Assembly (NCBI GenBank): GCA_026418615.1
Contig: JAOAAY010000015.1
Span: 17,206 to 81,205 of the forward strand
Source of the DNA: Candidatus Sumerlaeaceae bacterium
GTDB lineage: Bacteria; Sumerlaeota; Sumerlaeia; Sumerlaeales; Sumerlaeaceae
Length of the DNA stretch: 64,000 bases
Direction: 5' to 3'
Shown here: piece after piece, positions 54,546-64,000 of the stretch
Position numbering within the stretch: the first letter of the stretch is position 1
Layout of the letters: each line of letters opens with the position of its first letter
Program-made: the position numbers and the translations under genes
The notes under the pieces: generated by a model
Database searches by the model: none
Told to the model about the DNA's origin: nothing
The model's input: the letters and a program-made list of their open reading frames with translations, nothing else

Positions 54546-56320
54546 CGGGTTTCGACTCCGCTTCCCGGCCCTATCATCACGGGCAATACACCAACGCGCT
54601 GCAGGGCACTTCCTTCGGCTTTGTACAACTGCAAGTAGGCTTTGATGTTGGCCACCTCGGCAGAAACTTCGTCCAGCGCCGCCGCGGTCATGTCGCGCAG
54701 CGACTGGTTGACCAGCAATTGCGTTGACCGTCCCAGCCGGAATTTCTCCACCTCGGCCTCGTACTCCTCGCGTCGGAGTTTGCTGGTGACCTTGGTGGAT
54801 TCGATCAGGCGCGAGGTTCGCTCGATCTCGATGATGGCCGTGCGCACATCGAGTTCGACTATTTGCTCGAAGTTTTTCACGGCCTCTTCAGCCTGCGCGC
54901 GCTGGAAGTTGGCGCGGCGGTAAGCCGCCCGGGCGCTGCGATTTTGAAGCGGGATCGAAAATTGCAGGCCGGTGCGCCAGGTGGACAAGTCCCCATGGCG
55001 CAACCGCCGCTGGGCATCGCCGAAATCGTCGCCTGGCCCGGACAAACCCGCCTCCACGATGAAATCGAGCGCCGGCAGCAGTCCGTCGGCGGCGCGGTAC
55101 ACTTCGAGTTCGCCGTTGGCCAAATCAATCTGCGCCTGCCGCAGATCCGGCCGAAGCATCTTGGCCAGTTTCACTCGCTCGTTGGCGTTCACCTTTTCGC
55201 CGGGCAAAGCGGGCGAGTCTGTCGGATAATACACCGACTGCCACCCGCGAGGGTCGCCGTCGGGGTTGAGCAGCCGGACCAGTTGCAGTCCCCGGCGCTT
55301 GACCTCGGCACCGGCCGAGATGACATCGCTGACCCGGGCAGACTCCTCCGCCTGTGCGGATAGCACATCGAGGGGAGTGGCGCGGCCCACTCGCAACAGT
55401 TCTTCGGCCTGAACGCGCCGCTCTTTGGCCACATCGTAGGACTTGCGCCGGATCTCCAGCGTTTTCATGGCCAAGTAAAGATCCCAATAGGCCACTTGGG
55501 CGTCCGTGACGAGGTTGATGAGCGTGCTCTGGAGTTGGTAAAGGGAGATAACAAAATTGTTTTGCGCCGTCCAGACGCGGATCATGTTCACATCGCGTCC
55601 GGCGCCTTTGAGCAAGTTCTGCGTGATCCGCACATTGGCCTCGGCCGTGTAGAACTGCTCGCTGCGGTTGGACTCGCTGCGGTTGACGGACACTCCAATG
55701 CTATAGTCCGTGCCGGTCGGCAGGCGTCCGCTGAGCGAGGCGGCCGCGTCCTGATTTCGCGACACGGTGATGGATTCCTCCGGCCGCACATAAGTGTCGT
55801 CGCGATTCTTGGGCAGCGGGCCGAGGTTCGACGACCGGCGCTCGCGGGCGTTGATACTGGCGTTGAGAACTGTGTCGAACTCACCGCGCGCGCTTTCGAT
55901 GCTGGTGTTGGAAATTTCCGGGCTGAGCCGGGCGACATTGAGCGACTGGTTACTCTCCAGCGCCCGGCAGACGGCCTCGAGGACCCCCAGCCGTACGCCT
56001 TTGCCTGTCCCCGACAGCAGGGCGTACTCCGCCGGGGGCAGCGGGTCGGCCGGCAGGCCAAGGCGCAAACTTTCGGGCATCGTCGAACCGATGGCCTCGA
56101 GGGATGATGTGGCGATCAGATCATCGAGTGGCGTGACCGTGAGATCAGGGGGCAGGAATGTCTCGGCTTTCAGCACGGGTTCAGCCAGAAAATCTGATGT
56201 CGCCGTCGTGACACGGTCCGCGGCGGCACCGCTGTCCGCGGCTGTCGGCTCCTCGGCAGGCGCCATGCGCACTGTCAAGACGGTGGTCAGCACGATAATG
56301 ATCGCGGCACGGATCTTCAT
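54542..56320 (-). CDS. TolC-family outer-membrane efflux protein
   Basis: 592 residues from ATG 56320, which opens a signal peptide (MKIRAAIIIVLTTVLTVRMAPAEE). Two OEP repeats are seen: ALESNQSLNVARLSPEISNTSIESARGEFDTVLNASINARER near residue 125 and LRPDLRQAQIDLANGELEVYRAADGLLPALDFIVEAGLSG near 400, each with the coiled-coil helices of TolC. It is about 120 residues longer than E. coli TolC, mainly through an N-terminal spacer. It forms the trimeric outer-membrane channel of the MacAB-like pump. Confidence 0.9.
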   Translation of the reverse strand: MKIRAAIIIVLTTVLTVRMAPAEEPTAADSGAAADRVTTATSDFLAEPVLKAETFLPPDLTVTPLDDLIATSSLEAIGSTMPESLRLGLPADPLPPAEYALLSGTGKGVRLGVLEAVCRALESNQSLNVARLSPEISNTSIESARGEFDTVLNASINARERRSSNLGPLPKNRDDTYVRPEESITVSRNQDAAASLSGRLPTGTDYSIGVSVNRSESNRSEQFYTAEANVRITQNLLKGAGRDVNMIRVWTAQNNFVISLYQLQSTLINLVTDAQVAYWDLYLAMKTLEIRRKSYDVAKERRVQAEELLRVGRATPLDVLSAQAEESARVSDVISAGAEVKRRGLQLVRLLNPDGDPRGWQSVYYPTDSPALPGEKVNANERVKLAKMLRPDLRQAQIDLANGELEVYRAADGLLPALDFIVEAGLSGPGDDFGDAQRRLRHGDLSTWRTGLQFSIPLQNRSARAAYRRANFQRAQAEEAVKNFEQIVELDVRTAIIEIERTSRLIESTKVTSKLRREEYEAEVEKFRLGRSTQLLVNQSLRDMTAAALDEVSAEVANIKAYLQLYKAEGSALQRVGVLPVMIGPGSGVETR

Positions 56321-56416
56321 GGTCGGTTGTCCCGTATGGGGCCGGCAGAAGGGCTCGTCAACACAGAAGCGCCTCAGGCGTCCTGCAAATCCCATAATAA
56401 TAAACGACAATCGTCC

Positions 56417-57646
56417 TCATTCGTAGCGCAGGGCTTCAATAGGGTCGAGGCGGGCCGCTTTGCGCGCAGGATACCAACCGAAAAACACCCCGACGAGCAC
56501 CGAGACGGAGAAACTCAGCACAATGGGCCAGAGTTCGATCTTGGCCTCGAACCCGATGTTGGGGAATTTCGATGCCACATAATTGAATGTCCAGATAGCG
56601 CCGACGCCCAGCGCGATGCCGAGTCCGCCTCCGGTCAGGCTGACGGTTACGGCTTCCAGTAAAAACTGCGACATCAGGTCAATGCGCCGCGCTCCGAGCG
56701 CCTTGCGAATGCCAATCTCGCGGGTGCGCTCGGTGACGGTGACAAGCATGATGTTCATGATGCCGATACCGCCGACGAGCAGACTGACAGCGGCAACACT
56801 GGCCAGCAGGGTGGTCAGCACGCCGGCCACGAGCGACAGCGACTCGTTAATCTCCTGCAGGTTCATCAGGTTGAAGTCATCGGGCTGGCCGACCTGCAGC
56901 CGGTGCTGGCGACGCAACACCTCCTTCACCTTTTCCTGCACGACGGCCATGTCGGCCTTGTCTGACACGGTCACATAGAGTGCGTTGAGCCGATCGCGTC
57001 CGAGGATCTGGCGCATGGCAGTCAGGTAGGGGATGATGACCTGATCGTCCGGGTTCATCCATCCTTGATCGCCTTTGGCCTTGGTCACGCCGATGACACG
57101 GAAATTGATTCCTTTGATTTTGATGGTTTCGCCGATGGGATCCATGTCGCCGAACAAGTCGGTCGCTGTCTTGGGGCCGAGGACGGCGACTCGTGCCTGG
57201 CGTTCCACATCCTGCTCGGTGAAACGCGATCCGCGTGCGATCTCAAAGTTGCGGGCTTTGAAGAAAGTGACAGCCTGCCCGAGGATGCGCGTGCGGGTGT
57301 TCTTGTTCATGTATTTGACTTGGCCGTAATCGCTGACTTCCGGGCTGACCATGACGACATCGGCGACCTCGCGCAGGATGGCTTGGCCATCCTCGAGAGT
57401 GAGGTCGCGATCCGCTCCGGCGCCCCGCACCCCGCCGCTCATGCGGGCGCCCGGACGGATGACCAGTAAGTTCGCGCCCATGGCGCGGACAGTGGCGGTA
57501 ATCACTTCCTTCGTCCCGGCACCGAGACCCAGCATGGCAATCACTGCCGCGACGCCGATGATGACGCCCAGCATCGTAAGGAATGAGCGTAGTTTGTTGG
57601 CGGCGATACTGCGAAACGCGACTTTCACTATTGTCCAGAAAAGCAC
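56417..57646 (-). CDS. MacB/FtsX-type ABC permease
   Basis: 409 residues from ATG 57646. The N-terminal TM KLRSFLTMLGVIIGVAAVIAMLGLGAGTKEVI is the MacB_PCD signature; a periplasmic domain of about 210 residues follows (VVMVSPEVSDYGQVKYMNKNT... GETIKIKGINFRVIGVTKAKGDQGW), then three TM helices near the C-terminus with GGIGIMNIMLVTVTERTREIGIRKALGARRIDLMSQFLLEAV. It is the mechanotransmitter of a tripartite export pump and transcriptionally first in the order permease, TolC-like, MacA-like, ATPase. It has no fused ATPase; the separate ATPase at 52.4 kb fills that role. The substrate could be lipoprotein, peptide, polysaccharide precursor or drug. Confidence 0.93.
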   Translation of the reverse strand: MLFWTIVKVAFRSIAANKLRSFLTMLGVIIGVAAVIAMLGLGAGTKEVITATVRAMGANLLVIRPGARMSGGVRGAGADRDLTLEDGQAILREVADVVMVSPEVSDYGQVKYMNKNTRTRILGQAVTFFKARNFEIARGSRFTEQDVERQARVAVLGPKTATDLFGDMDPIGETIKIKGINFRVIGVTKAKGDQGWMNPDDQVIIPYLTAMRQILGRDRLNALYVTVSDKADMAVVQEKVKEVLRRQHRLQVGQPDDFNLMNLQEINESLSLVAGVLTTLLASVAAVSLLVGGIGIMNIMLVTVTERTREIGIRKALGARRIDLMSQFLLEAVTVSLTGGGLGIALGVGAIWTFNYVASKFPNIGFEAKIELWPIVLSFSVSVLVGVFFGWYPARKAARLDPIEALRYE

Positions 57647-57961
57647 TTACCGAACCTCCATGAGCCGGGCAACCCAAGGTACGATGTGACACATCACGGA
57701 GGTCAAACGCAACCCCGTGTTTGCGCCATTCGTTGCGAAGATCGCCGTGGGGTTGGCGATCGCGCTTTCTTCAAGGCGCAATCGAATGCGTGGGACCAAA
57801 GCAATTCGAGAGCCTGACAAAGGCGCATTTTTTTATGAAGCCCGCAATAATTCGCTTGCGGAGCGCTAACCTTATGTACGAGGATATACGCAAGTCGGTT
57901 GACGAGTGGTTGTCAGCCAACCGCTGTTTTTTCCATCACCAAGCATACGGAGTTGTAACCC
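57647..57961. promoter_or_regulatory. Divergent regulatory interval between the efflux operon and fbaB
   Basis: 315 bp without a gene. It should carry promoters for both flanking units. AT-richer patches lie near 57820-57880 (GCATTTTTTTATGAAG, ATAATTCG). A GGAG ribosome site precedes fbaB. No convincing -35/-10 pair, operator repeat or riboswitch is visible. Confidence 0.35.
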
Positions 57962-59044
57962 ATGAGTGTAGCATCCGTCGCCGCCAGTGCCGGCATCGAC
58001 AAAATTAGCGAACTGTTGGGCGCCGAGGCAGACGCCCTTCTGCAGTACAAGGCCAAGGTGGCCAAGGACATGCTCCACGCCCCCGGGCCTGACTATGTTG
58101 ACCGGGTGTACGGTGCGTCGGATCGTTCGCCGCGGGTTCTGCGGTCGCTTCAGGCGCTGCTGGATAACGGCCGTTTGGCCGGCACGGGCTATGTCTCGAT
58201 TCTGCCCGTGGACCAGGGCATCGAGCATAGCGCTGGGGCCAGTTTTGCCCCGAACCCGATCTACTTTGATCCGGAAAACATCGTGAAACTCGCCATCGAG
58301 GGCGGCTGCAACGCCGTTGCCTCCACCCTCGGCGTTCTTGGCGCCGTTTCGCGCAAGTACGCGCACAAGATTCCGTTTATCGTAAAAATCAATCACAACG
58401 AATTCCTGTCGTACCCGAACAAGTATGACCAGATCATGTTCTCCAGCATTGATCAGGCATTCAATCTGGGTGCCGTGGCTGTCGGCGCGACGATTTACTA
58501 CGGCAGCGAAGAATCGAGCCGCCAGATTCAGGAGGTCTCCAAGGCCTTTGAGTACGCCCACGAACTTGGCATGGCCACGATTCTGTGGTGCTACTTGCGC
58601 AACTCGGCGTTCAAAAAGGATGGCACCGATTACCATGTGTCCGCCGACCTGACGGGTCAGGCGAATCACCTCGGCGTTACGATCGAGGCCGACATTATTA
58701 AGCAGAAATTGCCCGAGAACAACGGCGGTTACGAGGCCCTCAAGTTCGGCAAAACGCACAAGAAGGTGTACTCGGATTTGTCGTCGGACAACCCGATTGA
58801 TCTGACGCGCTATCAAGTGCTGAACTGCTATGCGGGCCGTGCCGGCCTGATCAACAGTGGCGGCGCCAGCAGCGGCGCGGGTGATCTGGCCGAAGCCGTT
58901 CGGACGGCCGTCATCAACAAGCGTGCCGGCGGCATGGGCCTCATCTCTGGCCGCAAGGCCTTCCAGCGTCCCATGAACGAGGGCGTGGCCTTGCTCAATG
59001 CTATTCAGGATGTTTACCTCTGCAAGGAAATCACGCTCGCGTAA
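57962..59044 (+). CDS. fbaB: Fructose-bisphosphate aldolase class I (FbaB/DhnA type)
   Basis: 360 residues from ATG 57962. It cleaves fructose-1,6-bisphosphate into DHAP and GAP through a Schiff base. [44 protein letters not shown] is the class I archaeal/FbaB start; the Schiff-base Lys is expected at Lys247 in [23 protein letters not shown] near residue 300 supplies the phosphate loop. It is used in glycolysis or gluconeogenesis; with pckA 3 kb away a gluconeogenic role is plausible. A strong terminator follows, separating it from the RuBisCO-like gene. Confidence 0.94.
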   Translation: MSVASVAASAGIDKISELLGAEADALLQYKAKVAKDMLHAPGPDYVDRVYGASDRSPRVLRSLQALLDNGRLAGTGYVSILPVDQGIEHSAGASFAPNPIYFDPENIVKLAIEGGCNAVASTLGVLGAVSRKYAHKIPFIVKINHNEFLSYPNKYDQIMFSSIDQAFNLGAVAVGATIYYGSEESSRQIQEVSKAFEYAHELGMATILWCYLRNSAFKKDGTDYHVSADLTGQANHLGVTIEADIIKQKLPENNGGYEALKFGKTHKKVYSDLSSDNPIDLTRYQVLNCYAGRAGLINSGGASSGAGDLAEAVRTAVINKRAGGMGLISGRKAFQRPMNEGVALLNAIQDVYLCKEITLA

Positions 59045-59070
59045 AGCACACGCGACCCGAAAGAGCCTGC

Positions 59071-59111
59071 GCCCCCGGATCCTCGGTTCGGATCCGGGGG
59101 CATCGCTTTTT
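59071..59111 (+). terminator. Rho-independent terminator after fbaB
   Basis: Perfect 12-bp stem (59071-59082 with 59090-59101), 7-base loop TCGGTTC, then a run of five T's (59107-59111), 26 bases past the stop. Confidence 0.92.
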
Positions 59112-59176
59112 CACAGGCCCCGTGCCGTGGAACACACCAAGCCCGTGAAGGTATTGTCACGCGTTTGCCTCAGATC

Positions 59177-60763
59177 ATGACAACCGATTGCATACTCGCC
59201 GAGTACCATGTCACCGCCTCGAACCGCGATGTCGAGGCGCTGGCAAAGTTCATCGCGTGGGAGCAAACCGTCGAGGTTCCCGAGACGATGATTTTGGATG
59301 CGGACGCGCGGGAGCGATGGGTGGGCCGCGTTGACGCCGTCGAGGCGCTTGCGGGCGCTCCGGGGCGTTGGCGCATTCGGATCGCTTATCCGTCGCACCT
59401 CGCCAGCGGGCAACTGGCTCAAGTGCTCAACCTTCTCTATGGGAACATTTCACTCTGCCGCGGTATCCGCTTGGCCGATGTCGTGCTTCCGCCCGCGGTG
59501 ACCGGTGCGTTGCGCGGGCCGCGGTGGGGCGTTGCCGGCTTGCGTGCGCTGACCGGAGTCCATGACAGGCCATTGTTAGCGACCGCGCTCAAACCTCGGG
59601 GGCGTTCGGCGGCGGAGTTTGCCGCCATGGCGGCCGCGTTTGCCCGCGGGGGCGGAGACATTGTGAAGGACGACCACAACCTCGTGGACGCAGACTTTGA
59701 GGCGTTTCGCGAGCGGGTGCTTTGTATCTTGCAAGCGGTGGAGCAGGCGAATGAACGCTCAGGGCGCTTGACGCTCTACGCTCCCAATCTGTTGGCCGGC
59801 GGCGGGGAACTGCGCCGGCGTCTTGATTTCGTGGCGGCGGCTGGCGTCCGTGCCGTTCTTCTTTGCCCGAACGCTGTTGGCTTCTCGGTGGTGGAGCAGG
59901 TGGTTGCCGATTATCCGTTTGTCATTCTCGCGCACCCATCCCTCGCTGGTATGGCGCTGGCGACCGAAGAGCACGGAATGGAGGCGGGCTTGGCCTTGGG
60001 GCTCTTTTATCGTCTGGCCGGCGCTGACTCAGTTATTTTCCCGAATCCGGGCGGCCGGTTCGACCTGGGGCAAGAGGCGTGCGGCTCCGTTACGCGACGG
60101 CTTCGCGAGCCGCTGGGCGACATTCGGCCATCTCTTCCGGCCCCTGCGGGCGGCATGAGTCTGGAGCGCATTGCTGACATGGCGGAGGTTTACGGCGCGG
60201 ACTCCATCTTTTTGATAGGCAGTGCTCTGCTGACCTACTCGGCCGATTTGGAGTGGAGCACTGCGGTTTTCCGGGAGGAGATCGTGCGGTGTTGCGGCGA
60301 GCGACTCCTGCCGCCGGCGTCCGATGCGGTGGCCTTCGGTGCCTGCGAATGGAAGCCCACGGGTGGGACAAAACCGAGCGCGTTCGCGCGCCATCTTGGC
60401 GATTTCCGATGGGAGGGACGGCCTGCGACCGATTACAAGCCCGACGAGCGGCTGCCTTTCCGAGGAGTCTCGCGCGTGGAGTTAGTCGGACGGGGCGGCG
60501 AGGCGACGGCGTTCGATCTGCGCTATTTCGAAGTCGAGCCCGGCGGCTACACCAGTCTCGAGAAGCACAGGCACACGCACACCGTCATAGGGGTTCGCGG
60601 CAAGGGGATACTTGTGGCCGATGGCGAGCGCCGGGAGATTGGCCCGCACGATATCGCCTACATCGATTCGCTGCAGGTTCACCAGTTACGCAACGAGAGC
60701 ACGGAGCCGTTCGGGTTTTACTGTATTGTGGATCACTTCCGGGACAGGCCGACGGAGCCTTGA
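59177..60763 (+). CDS. RuBisCO-like protein fused to a C-terminal cupin domain
   Basis: 528 residues from ATG 59177 (TTG 59165 is also in frame). Residues 1-425 are a form IV RuBisCO-like fold: TALKPRGRS (Lys139, equivalent of Lys175), GGGDIVKDDHN with Lys164, Asp165/166 and His167 in place of RuBisCO Glu204, ILAHPSLAG (His253, equivalent of His294), FPNPGGRF in place of loop 6 with its Lys334, and PAGGMS. Loss of the Glu and loop 6 Lys means no carboxylase activity is expected. Residues 430-528 form a cupin: VEPGGYTSLEKHRHTHTVIGVRGKG (His464, 466, 468) and HQLRN (His502), a likely metal site. Form IV enzymes enolise or isomerise sugar-phosphate analogues; KDDH is seen in the non-photosynthetic branch. 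Substrate unknown. Confidence 0.9.
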   Translation: MTTDCILAEYHVTASNRDVEALAKFIAWEQTVEVPETMILDADARERWVGRVDAVEALAGAPGRWRIRIAYPSHLASGQLAQVLNLLYGNISLCRGIRLADVVLPPAVTGALRGPRWGVAGLRALTGVHDRPLLATALKPRGRSAAEFAAMAAAFARGGGDIVKDDHNLVDADFEAFRERVLCILQAVEQANERSGRLTLYAPNLLAGGGELRRRLDFVAAAGVRAVLLCPNAVGFSVVEQVVADYPFVILAHPSLAGMALATEEHGMEAGLALGLFYRLAGADSVIFPNPGGRFDLGQEACGSVTRRLREPLGDIRPSLPAPAGGMSLERIADMAEVYGADSIFLIGSALLTYSADLEWSTAVFREEIVRCCGERLLPPASDAVAFGACEWKPTGGTKPSAFARHLGDFRWEGRPATDYKPDERLPFRGVSRVELVGRGGEATAFDLRYFEVEPGGYTSLEKHRHTHTVIGVRGKGILVADGERREIGPHDIAYIDSLQVHQLRNESTEPFGFYCIVDHFRDRPTEP

Positions 60764-60916
60764 CGCCACGGCCCGGGTTTTGCTGAATCAGACCATCAGG
60801 AGCCTGTAGCGCCACCTATGCGGCCAACATTGTGCATTCTTTCACAGATCTTGACGCCCGCCGGTTCGTTCGGTCGGTCCGGTGCGGCAACTTGTGCGAC
60901 CGAGGGGAGATAGCCC

Positions 60917-62176
60917 ATGCGCTTGCGCTGCTCGTTTTGCGGCAAAGACCAGCACAATGTGAAAACCTTGTTTCGCGGTTTGCCGAACAAGGAAACTATG
61001 ACCAGCGTCTACATTTGCGACGACTGCATCACACAATGCAGCGAGCGCCTGAGGCAGGAGCAGTTGGTGCGCTCGGAGGAGAATGCTCTCGGGGGCATGA
61101 AACGCCTGCCCTCGCCGCGTGAGATCAAGGCAATCCTTGATCAATATGTCGTGTCGCAGGAAGCCACCAAGAAGATCCTCAGCGTTGCTGTCCACAATCA
61201 CTACAAGCGCATCATGTTCAATTACTGCAGCGACGATGTGGAACTGGAAAAGTCAAACATTCTGCTGATCGGACCGACGGGCAGCGGCAAAACCTTGCTG
61301 GCGCAGACGCTGGCCCGCATCCTCGATGTGCCATTCGCCATCGCCGACGCGACCACTTTGACCCAAGCCGGCTATGTGGGCGAGGATGTGGAGAACATCC
61401 TGCTCAAATTGTGGCAAAATTCCGGTCAGGACAAGGACCGCGCCGAGCGCGGCATCGTTTACATTGACGAAATTGATAAGATTGCGCGCACGACGCAAAA
61501 CATTTCCATTACTCGGGATGTCAGCGGCGAGGGCGTGCAGCAAGCCCTGTTGAAGATTCTTGAAGGGACGGTGGCCAATGTGCCGCCGGGCGGCGGCCGC
61601 AAGCACCCCCATCAAGAATACATCACGATTGATACGACCAACATCCTGTTCATCTGCGGCGGCGCTTTCACGGGTCTGGATAAAATCATCGAGCACAGGG
61701 TCTCATCGCGCACGCTGGGTTTCGGCGCAAATGTGGTGTCGCGCAAGGAGCGCGACATCGGCGCGATTCTGCGTCAGGTGACTCCACAGGACCTGATCAA
61801 ATTCGGTTTCATCCCGGAGTTCGTCGGCCGGTTGCCCGTGGTGGCCACCCTCGACAAACTCGGCGCGCAGGAACTCATGCGCATCCTTGTCGAGCCGAAA
61901 AACGCCATTATCAAACAATACAAGAAATTCTTTGAGATGGAAGGCGTGGAACTGGTGTTCTCCGACGATGCGCTGGAAGTCATTGCGCAGCGGGCTATCG
62001 CCATGGAGACCGGCGCGCGCGGATTGCGAGCCATCTTGGAGGATGTCATGCTGGACATCATGTTCGATCTGCCCTCGCGCAGCACAGAAATAGCCGAGGT
62101 GCGAATTGATGCCGGCGTGATCGAGCGCCGGTCGGAACCTGTTTTTGTCGCGCGCGAGAAGAAGGAAAGCGCGTAA
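60917..62176 (+). CDS. clpX: ATP-dependent Clp protease ATP-binding subunit ClpX
   Basis: 419 residues from ATG 60917. The N-terminal zinc-binding domain has [11 protein letters not shown] and ICDDCITQC. The AAA+ core has Walker [31 protein letters not shown] pore/GYVG loop, Walker [21 protein letters not shown] (RKH loop) and sensor [11 protein letters not shown]. The IGF-type loop for ClpP binding appears as LGFGANV. ClpX unfolds tagged proteins into ClpP. No clpP or tig gene is adjacent, unlike in most bacteria; clpX stands between the RuBisCO-like gene and pckA. Confidence 0.97.
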   Translation: MRLRCSFCGKDQHNVKTLFRGLPNKETMTSVYICDDCITQCSERLRQEQLVRSEENALGGMKRLPSPREIKAILDQYVVSQEATKKILSVAVHNHYKRIMFNYCSDDVELEKSNILLIGPTGSGKTLLAQTLARILDVPFAIADATTLTQAGYVGEDVENILLKLWQNSGQDKDRAERGIVYIDEIDKIARTTQNISITRDVSGEGVQQALLKILEGTVANVPPGGGRKHPHQEYITIDTTNILFICGGAFTGLDKIIEHRVSSRTLGFGANVVSRKERDIGAILRQVTPQDLIKFGFIPEFVGRLPVVATLDKLGAQELMRILVEPKNAIIKQYKKFFEMEGVELVFSDDALEVIAQRAIAMETGARGLRAILEDVMLDIMFDLPSRSTEIAEVRIDAGVIERRSEPVFVAREKKESA

Positions 62177-62288
62177 CTCCGCCCCGATTGCGCTTGGAAT
62201 TCTCCCCGGTCATCTTATCACACTGTGTTCGGAGAAGCCGTTTCGCAACCGAGTTGAGCGTGTCCTCAAGTAAGAGGAGGGGGTAACA

Positions 62289-63872
62289 ATGACGGAAGGA
62301 ATTCACACGGACGAAGCAACCGAGTATCGCTCAGTTTCCCCCGGGCATGCCATCCGAAATCTCACAGTGCCGCAATTGGTCGAGTTTGCATTGGCACGCC
62401 GCGAGGCTCAACTCACGAGCAAAGGGGCCTTAGTAGCGCTGACGGCACCGCGCACGGGGCGGTCACCCAAGGACAAGTTTATCGTCCGGTCAACTCCAAG
62501 TGCCGACCGGATCTGGTGGGGTCCAAACGCTCCTATGTCGCCGGAGGTTTTCGACCGCCTGTTCATGCGCGTCGCGGACTATGTGCAGGAGCGCGAGATG
62601 TTCGTTTTCGACGGATACTGCGGGGCGGACCCAAGCCACCGCTTGCATGTCCGTTTCAAGACGGAGTTCGCGTGGCATAACCTCTTTGTTCATCAATTGT
62701 TTATCCGGCCGACTCGGGAGGAGTTGCGCCGTCACCGCCCGCAGTTCATGGTGGTTTGCGTGCCCCAGTTTCACGCGCAACCCGAGCGCGACGGGACTAA
62801 TTCGGAGGCTTTCATCTGCATCAATTTTGAGCGCCGGCTCGTTCTGATCGGCGGCACCCGTTACGCGGGAGAGATCAAGAAGAGCATCTTTACCGTCATG
62901 AACTACCTGATGCCGCAGCAGGGCGTGCTGCCCATGCACTGTTCGGCAAACATGGGCGACGACGGATCCACGGCCCTGTTTTTCGGTCTGAGCGGTACGG
63001 GCAAGACCACACTCAGCGCCGACCCTGCGCGCCGGCTCATTGGCGACGATGAACACGGCTGGGGTGACAATGGCATTTTTAATTTTGAGGGCGGGTGCTA
63101 CGCGAAGTGCATCAACCTGACCCGCGAACGCGAGCCGCAAATCTACGACGCGATCAGGTTTGGTGCTGTCATCGAGAATGTGGTCGTGGACGAAGAGCGC
63201 GAGCCGGATTTTTCGGACAGTTTCATCACCGAAAATACGCGGTGTGCCTACCCTTTGGATTACATTCAGAATGCTGTCATTCCGTCGGTCGGCGGCCACC
63301 CGAAATATGTGGTGTTTCTCACGGCGGATGCGACGGGTGTGCTGCCGCCCGTCGCGCGGCTGACCCCCGAACAGGCGATGTTCCATTTCCTGAGCGGTTA
63401 CACCTCGAAACTGGCGGGCACGGAGACAGGCGTGACGGAGCCGCAAGTGGTGTTTTCCGCGTGTTTTGGCGCCCCCTTCCTGCCGTTGCCGCCGTCGGTG
63501 TATGCGGATATGCTGGGTGTGAAACTGGCCCGGCATGGGGCGAAATGTTACCTGATCAACACGGGATGGATCGGCGGCCCGTACGGAGTTGGACAGCGCA
63601 TTAGCCTCCCGCACACGCGCACTATCGTCAATGCGGTGCTTTCCGGAAAACTTGATGAGGTGGAAGTGGTCCCGGATCCGGTTTTCGGCATTCTGGTGCC
63701 GAAAGCGGTGGAGGGCGTGCCACCGGAGGTGCTTAACCCGCGCAATACATGGACTGACAAGGCTGCTTATGACGAGGCGCGGAGAAGGCTGGCTGAGGCT
63801 TTTATAAAAAACTTTGAAAAATACCCGGGGGCCTCAGAAGCCATTCGGATGGCAGGTCCCAAGGCGGGTTAG
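62289..63872 (+). CDS. pckA: Phosphoenolpyruvate carboxykinase (ATP)
   Basis: 527 residues from ATG 62289 with a good AGGAGGGGG site. It converts oxaloacetate and ATP to PEP and CO2, the entry step of gluconeogenesis. Motifs: [11 protein letters not shown], the kinase-1a loop [14 protein letters not shown], kinase-2 [28 protein letters not shown] and the metal/oxaloacetate Lys/His ([19 protein letters not shown]). It is the ATP-dependent type. Length is usual. No terminator is seen in the 106 bases left before the adapter. Confidence 0.97.
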   Translation: MTEGIHTDEATEYRSVSPGHAIRNLTVPQLVEFALARREAQLTSKGALVALTAPRTGRSPKDKFIVRSTPSADRIWWGPNAPMSPEVFDRLFMRVADYVQEREMFVFDGYCGADPSHRLHVRFKTEFAWHNLFVHQLFIRPTREELRRHRPQFMVVCVPQFHAQPERDGTNSEAFICINFERRLVLIGGTRYAGEIKKSIFTVMNYLMPQQGVLPMHCSANMGDDGSTALFFGLSGTGKTTLSADPARRLIGDDEHGWGDNGIFNFEGGCYAKCINLTREREPQIYDAIRFGAVIENVVVDEEREPDFSDSFITENTRCAYPLDYIQNAVIPSVGGHPKYVVFLTADATGVLPPVARLTPEQAMFHFLSGYTSKLAGTETGVTEPQVVFSACFGAPFLPLPPSVYADMLGVKLARHGAKCYLINTGWIGGPYGVGQRISLPHTRTIVNAVLSGKLDEVEVVPDPVFGILVPKAVEGVPPEVLNPRNTWTDKAAYDEARRRLAEAFIKNFEKYPGASEAIRMAGPKAG

Positions 63873-63978
63873 TCCCCCCGCAACCTTGCTCCCATCGGAC
63901 GCGGTGCTGTGCGGAATCCTCCGCGCGTAAGTTCCGTTGATAAACGAACTATGCGCGCCCGCGCATGAAGTACGGACT

Positions 63979-64000
63979 CTGTCTCTTATACACATCTCCG
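63979..64000 (+). other. Nextera transposase adapter remnant (non-biological)
   Basis: The last 22 bases begin CTGTCTCTTATACACATCT and continue CCG, identical to the Illumina Nextera mosaic-end adapter read-through. It is an artefact, so the contig end is a sequencing-assembly edge and bases 63979-64000 should be trimmed. Confidence 0.95.

Noticed and set aside
57962..60763. Single fbaB-RLP operon
   Set aside because: A strong terminator with a 12-bp stem and T-run at 59071-59111 separates the two genes, so they are not likely cotranscribed by read-through alone.

Overview
The window is a GC-rich (roughly 60% by eye), gene-dense chromosomal segment from a free-living diderm bacterium. Evidence for a diderm: a TolC-type outer-membrane factor with MacA/MacB partners, a Wzm/Wzt glycan exporter, lipoboxes and many signal peptides. 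A prepilin of the type common in Planctomycetes, Sumerlaeota and Hydrogenedentes, DUF6677-like and DUF4416 proteins, an FbaB-type aldolase, a giant TPR/serine-threonine kinase and secreted GH13/GH20 enzymes point to the PVC/FCB neighbourhood or a candidate phylum such as Sumerlaeota. No rRNA or marker phylogeny is available here, so this is inference. The last 22 bases match a Nextera adapter, so the right edge is a contig end from a short-read (probably metagenomic) assembly.

Layout. 1-6.0 kb: truncated SGNH hydrolase, PMT-like membrane protein, RDD protein, LVIVD lipoprotein and two small membrane proteins. 6.1-6.9 kb: major-type prepilin with a strong terminator. 6.9-13.4 kb: membrane-anchored unknown, two GT4 glycosyltransferases, glgC, tRNA-Ala(CGC) and a radical SAM/SPASM protein. 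13.7-16.8 kb: minor-pilin operon (PilV-, PilW- and PilX-like). 16.8-19.3 kb: Wzt/Wzm glycan ABC exporter. 19.5-29.7 kb: aldo/keto reductase, then four secreted hydrolases on the minus strand (CBM20-esterase, S9 peptidase, GH20, GH13). 29.9-31.8 kb: a PduS/PduT-like microcompartment electron-transfer pair. 34.1-37.4 kb: a translationally coupled operon of two MDR dehydrogenases and a second Wzt-like ATPase. 37.6-44.8 kb: a 1644-residue beta-propeller/TM/TPR/kinase protein and RelA/SpoT. 44.8-52.5 kb: SpoIID-like protein, DUF4416 plus a transporter, ACT protein, recR, ZapB-like/zapA, lysS. 52.4-57.6 kb: MacAB-TolC-type efflux operon. 58-64 kb: fbaB, a RuBisCO-like protein fused to a cupin, clpX and pckA.

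Themes. Surface glycan synthesis and export, type IV pilus-like fibres, extracellular polysaccharide and peptide degradation, and central carbon metabolism (glgC, fbaB, pckA). There is no sign of prophage, insertion sequences, CRISPR or integrons. The features most worth follow-up are the RuBisCO-like/cupin fusion, the propeller-TPR-kinase receptor, the orphan PduS/PduT pair and a window-wide near-absence of the palindromes ACGT and AGCT, which are seen essentially only in the tRNA. That last signal suggests strong restriction or methylation pressure from enzymes encoded elsewhere.
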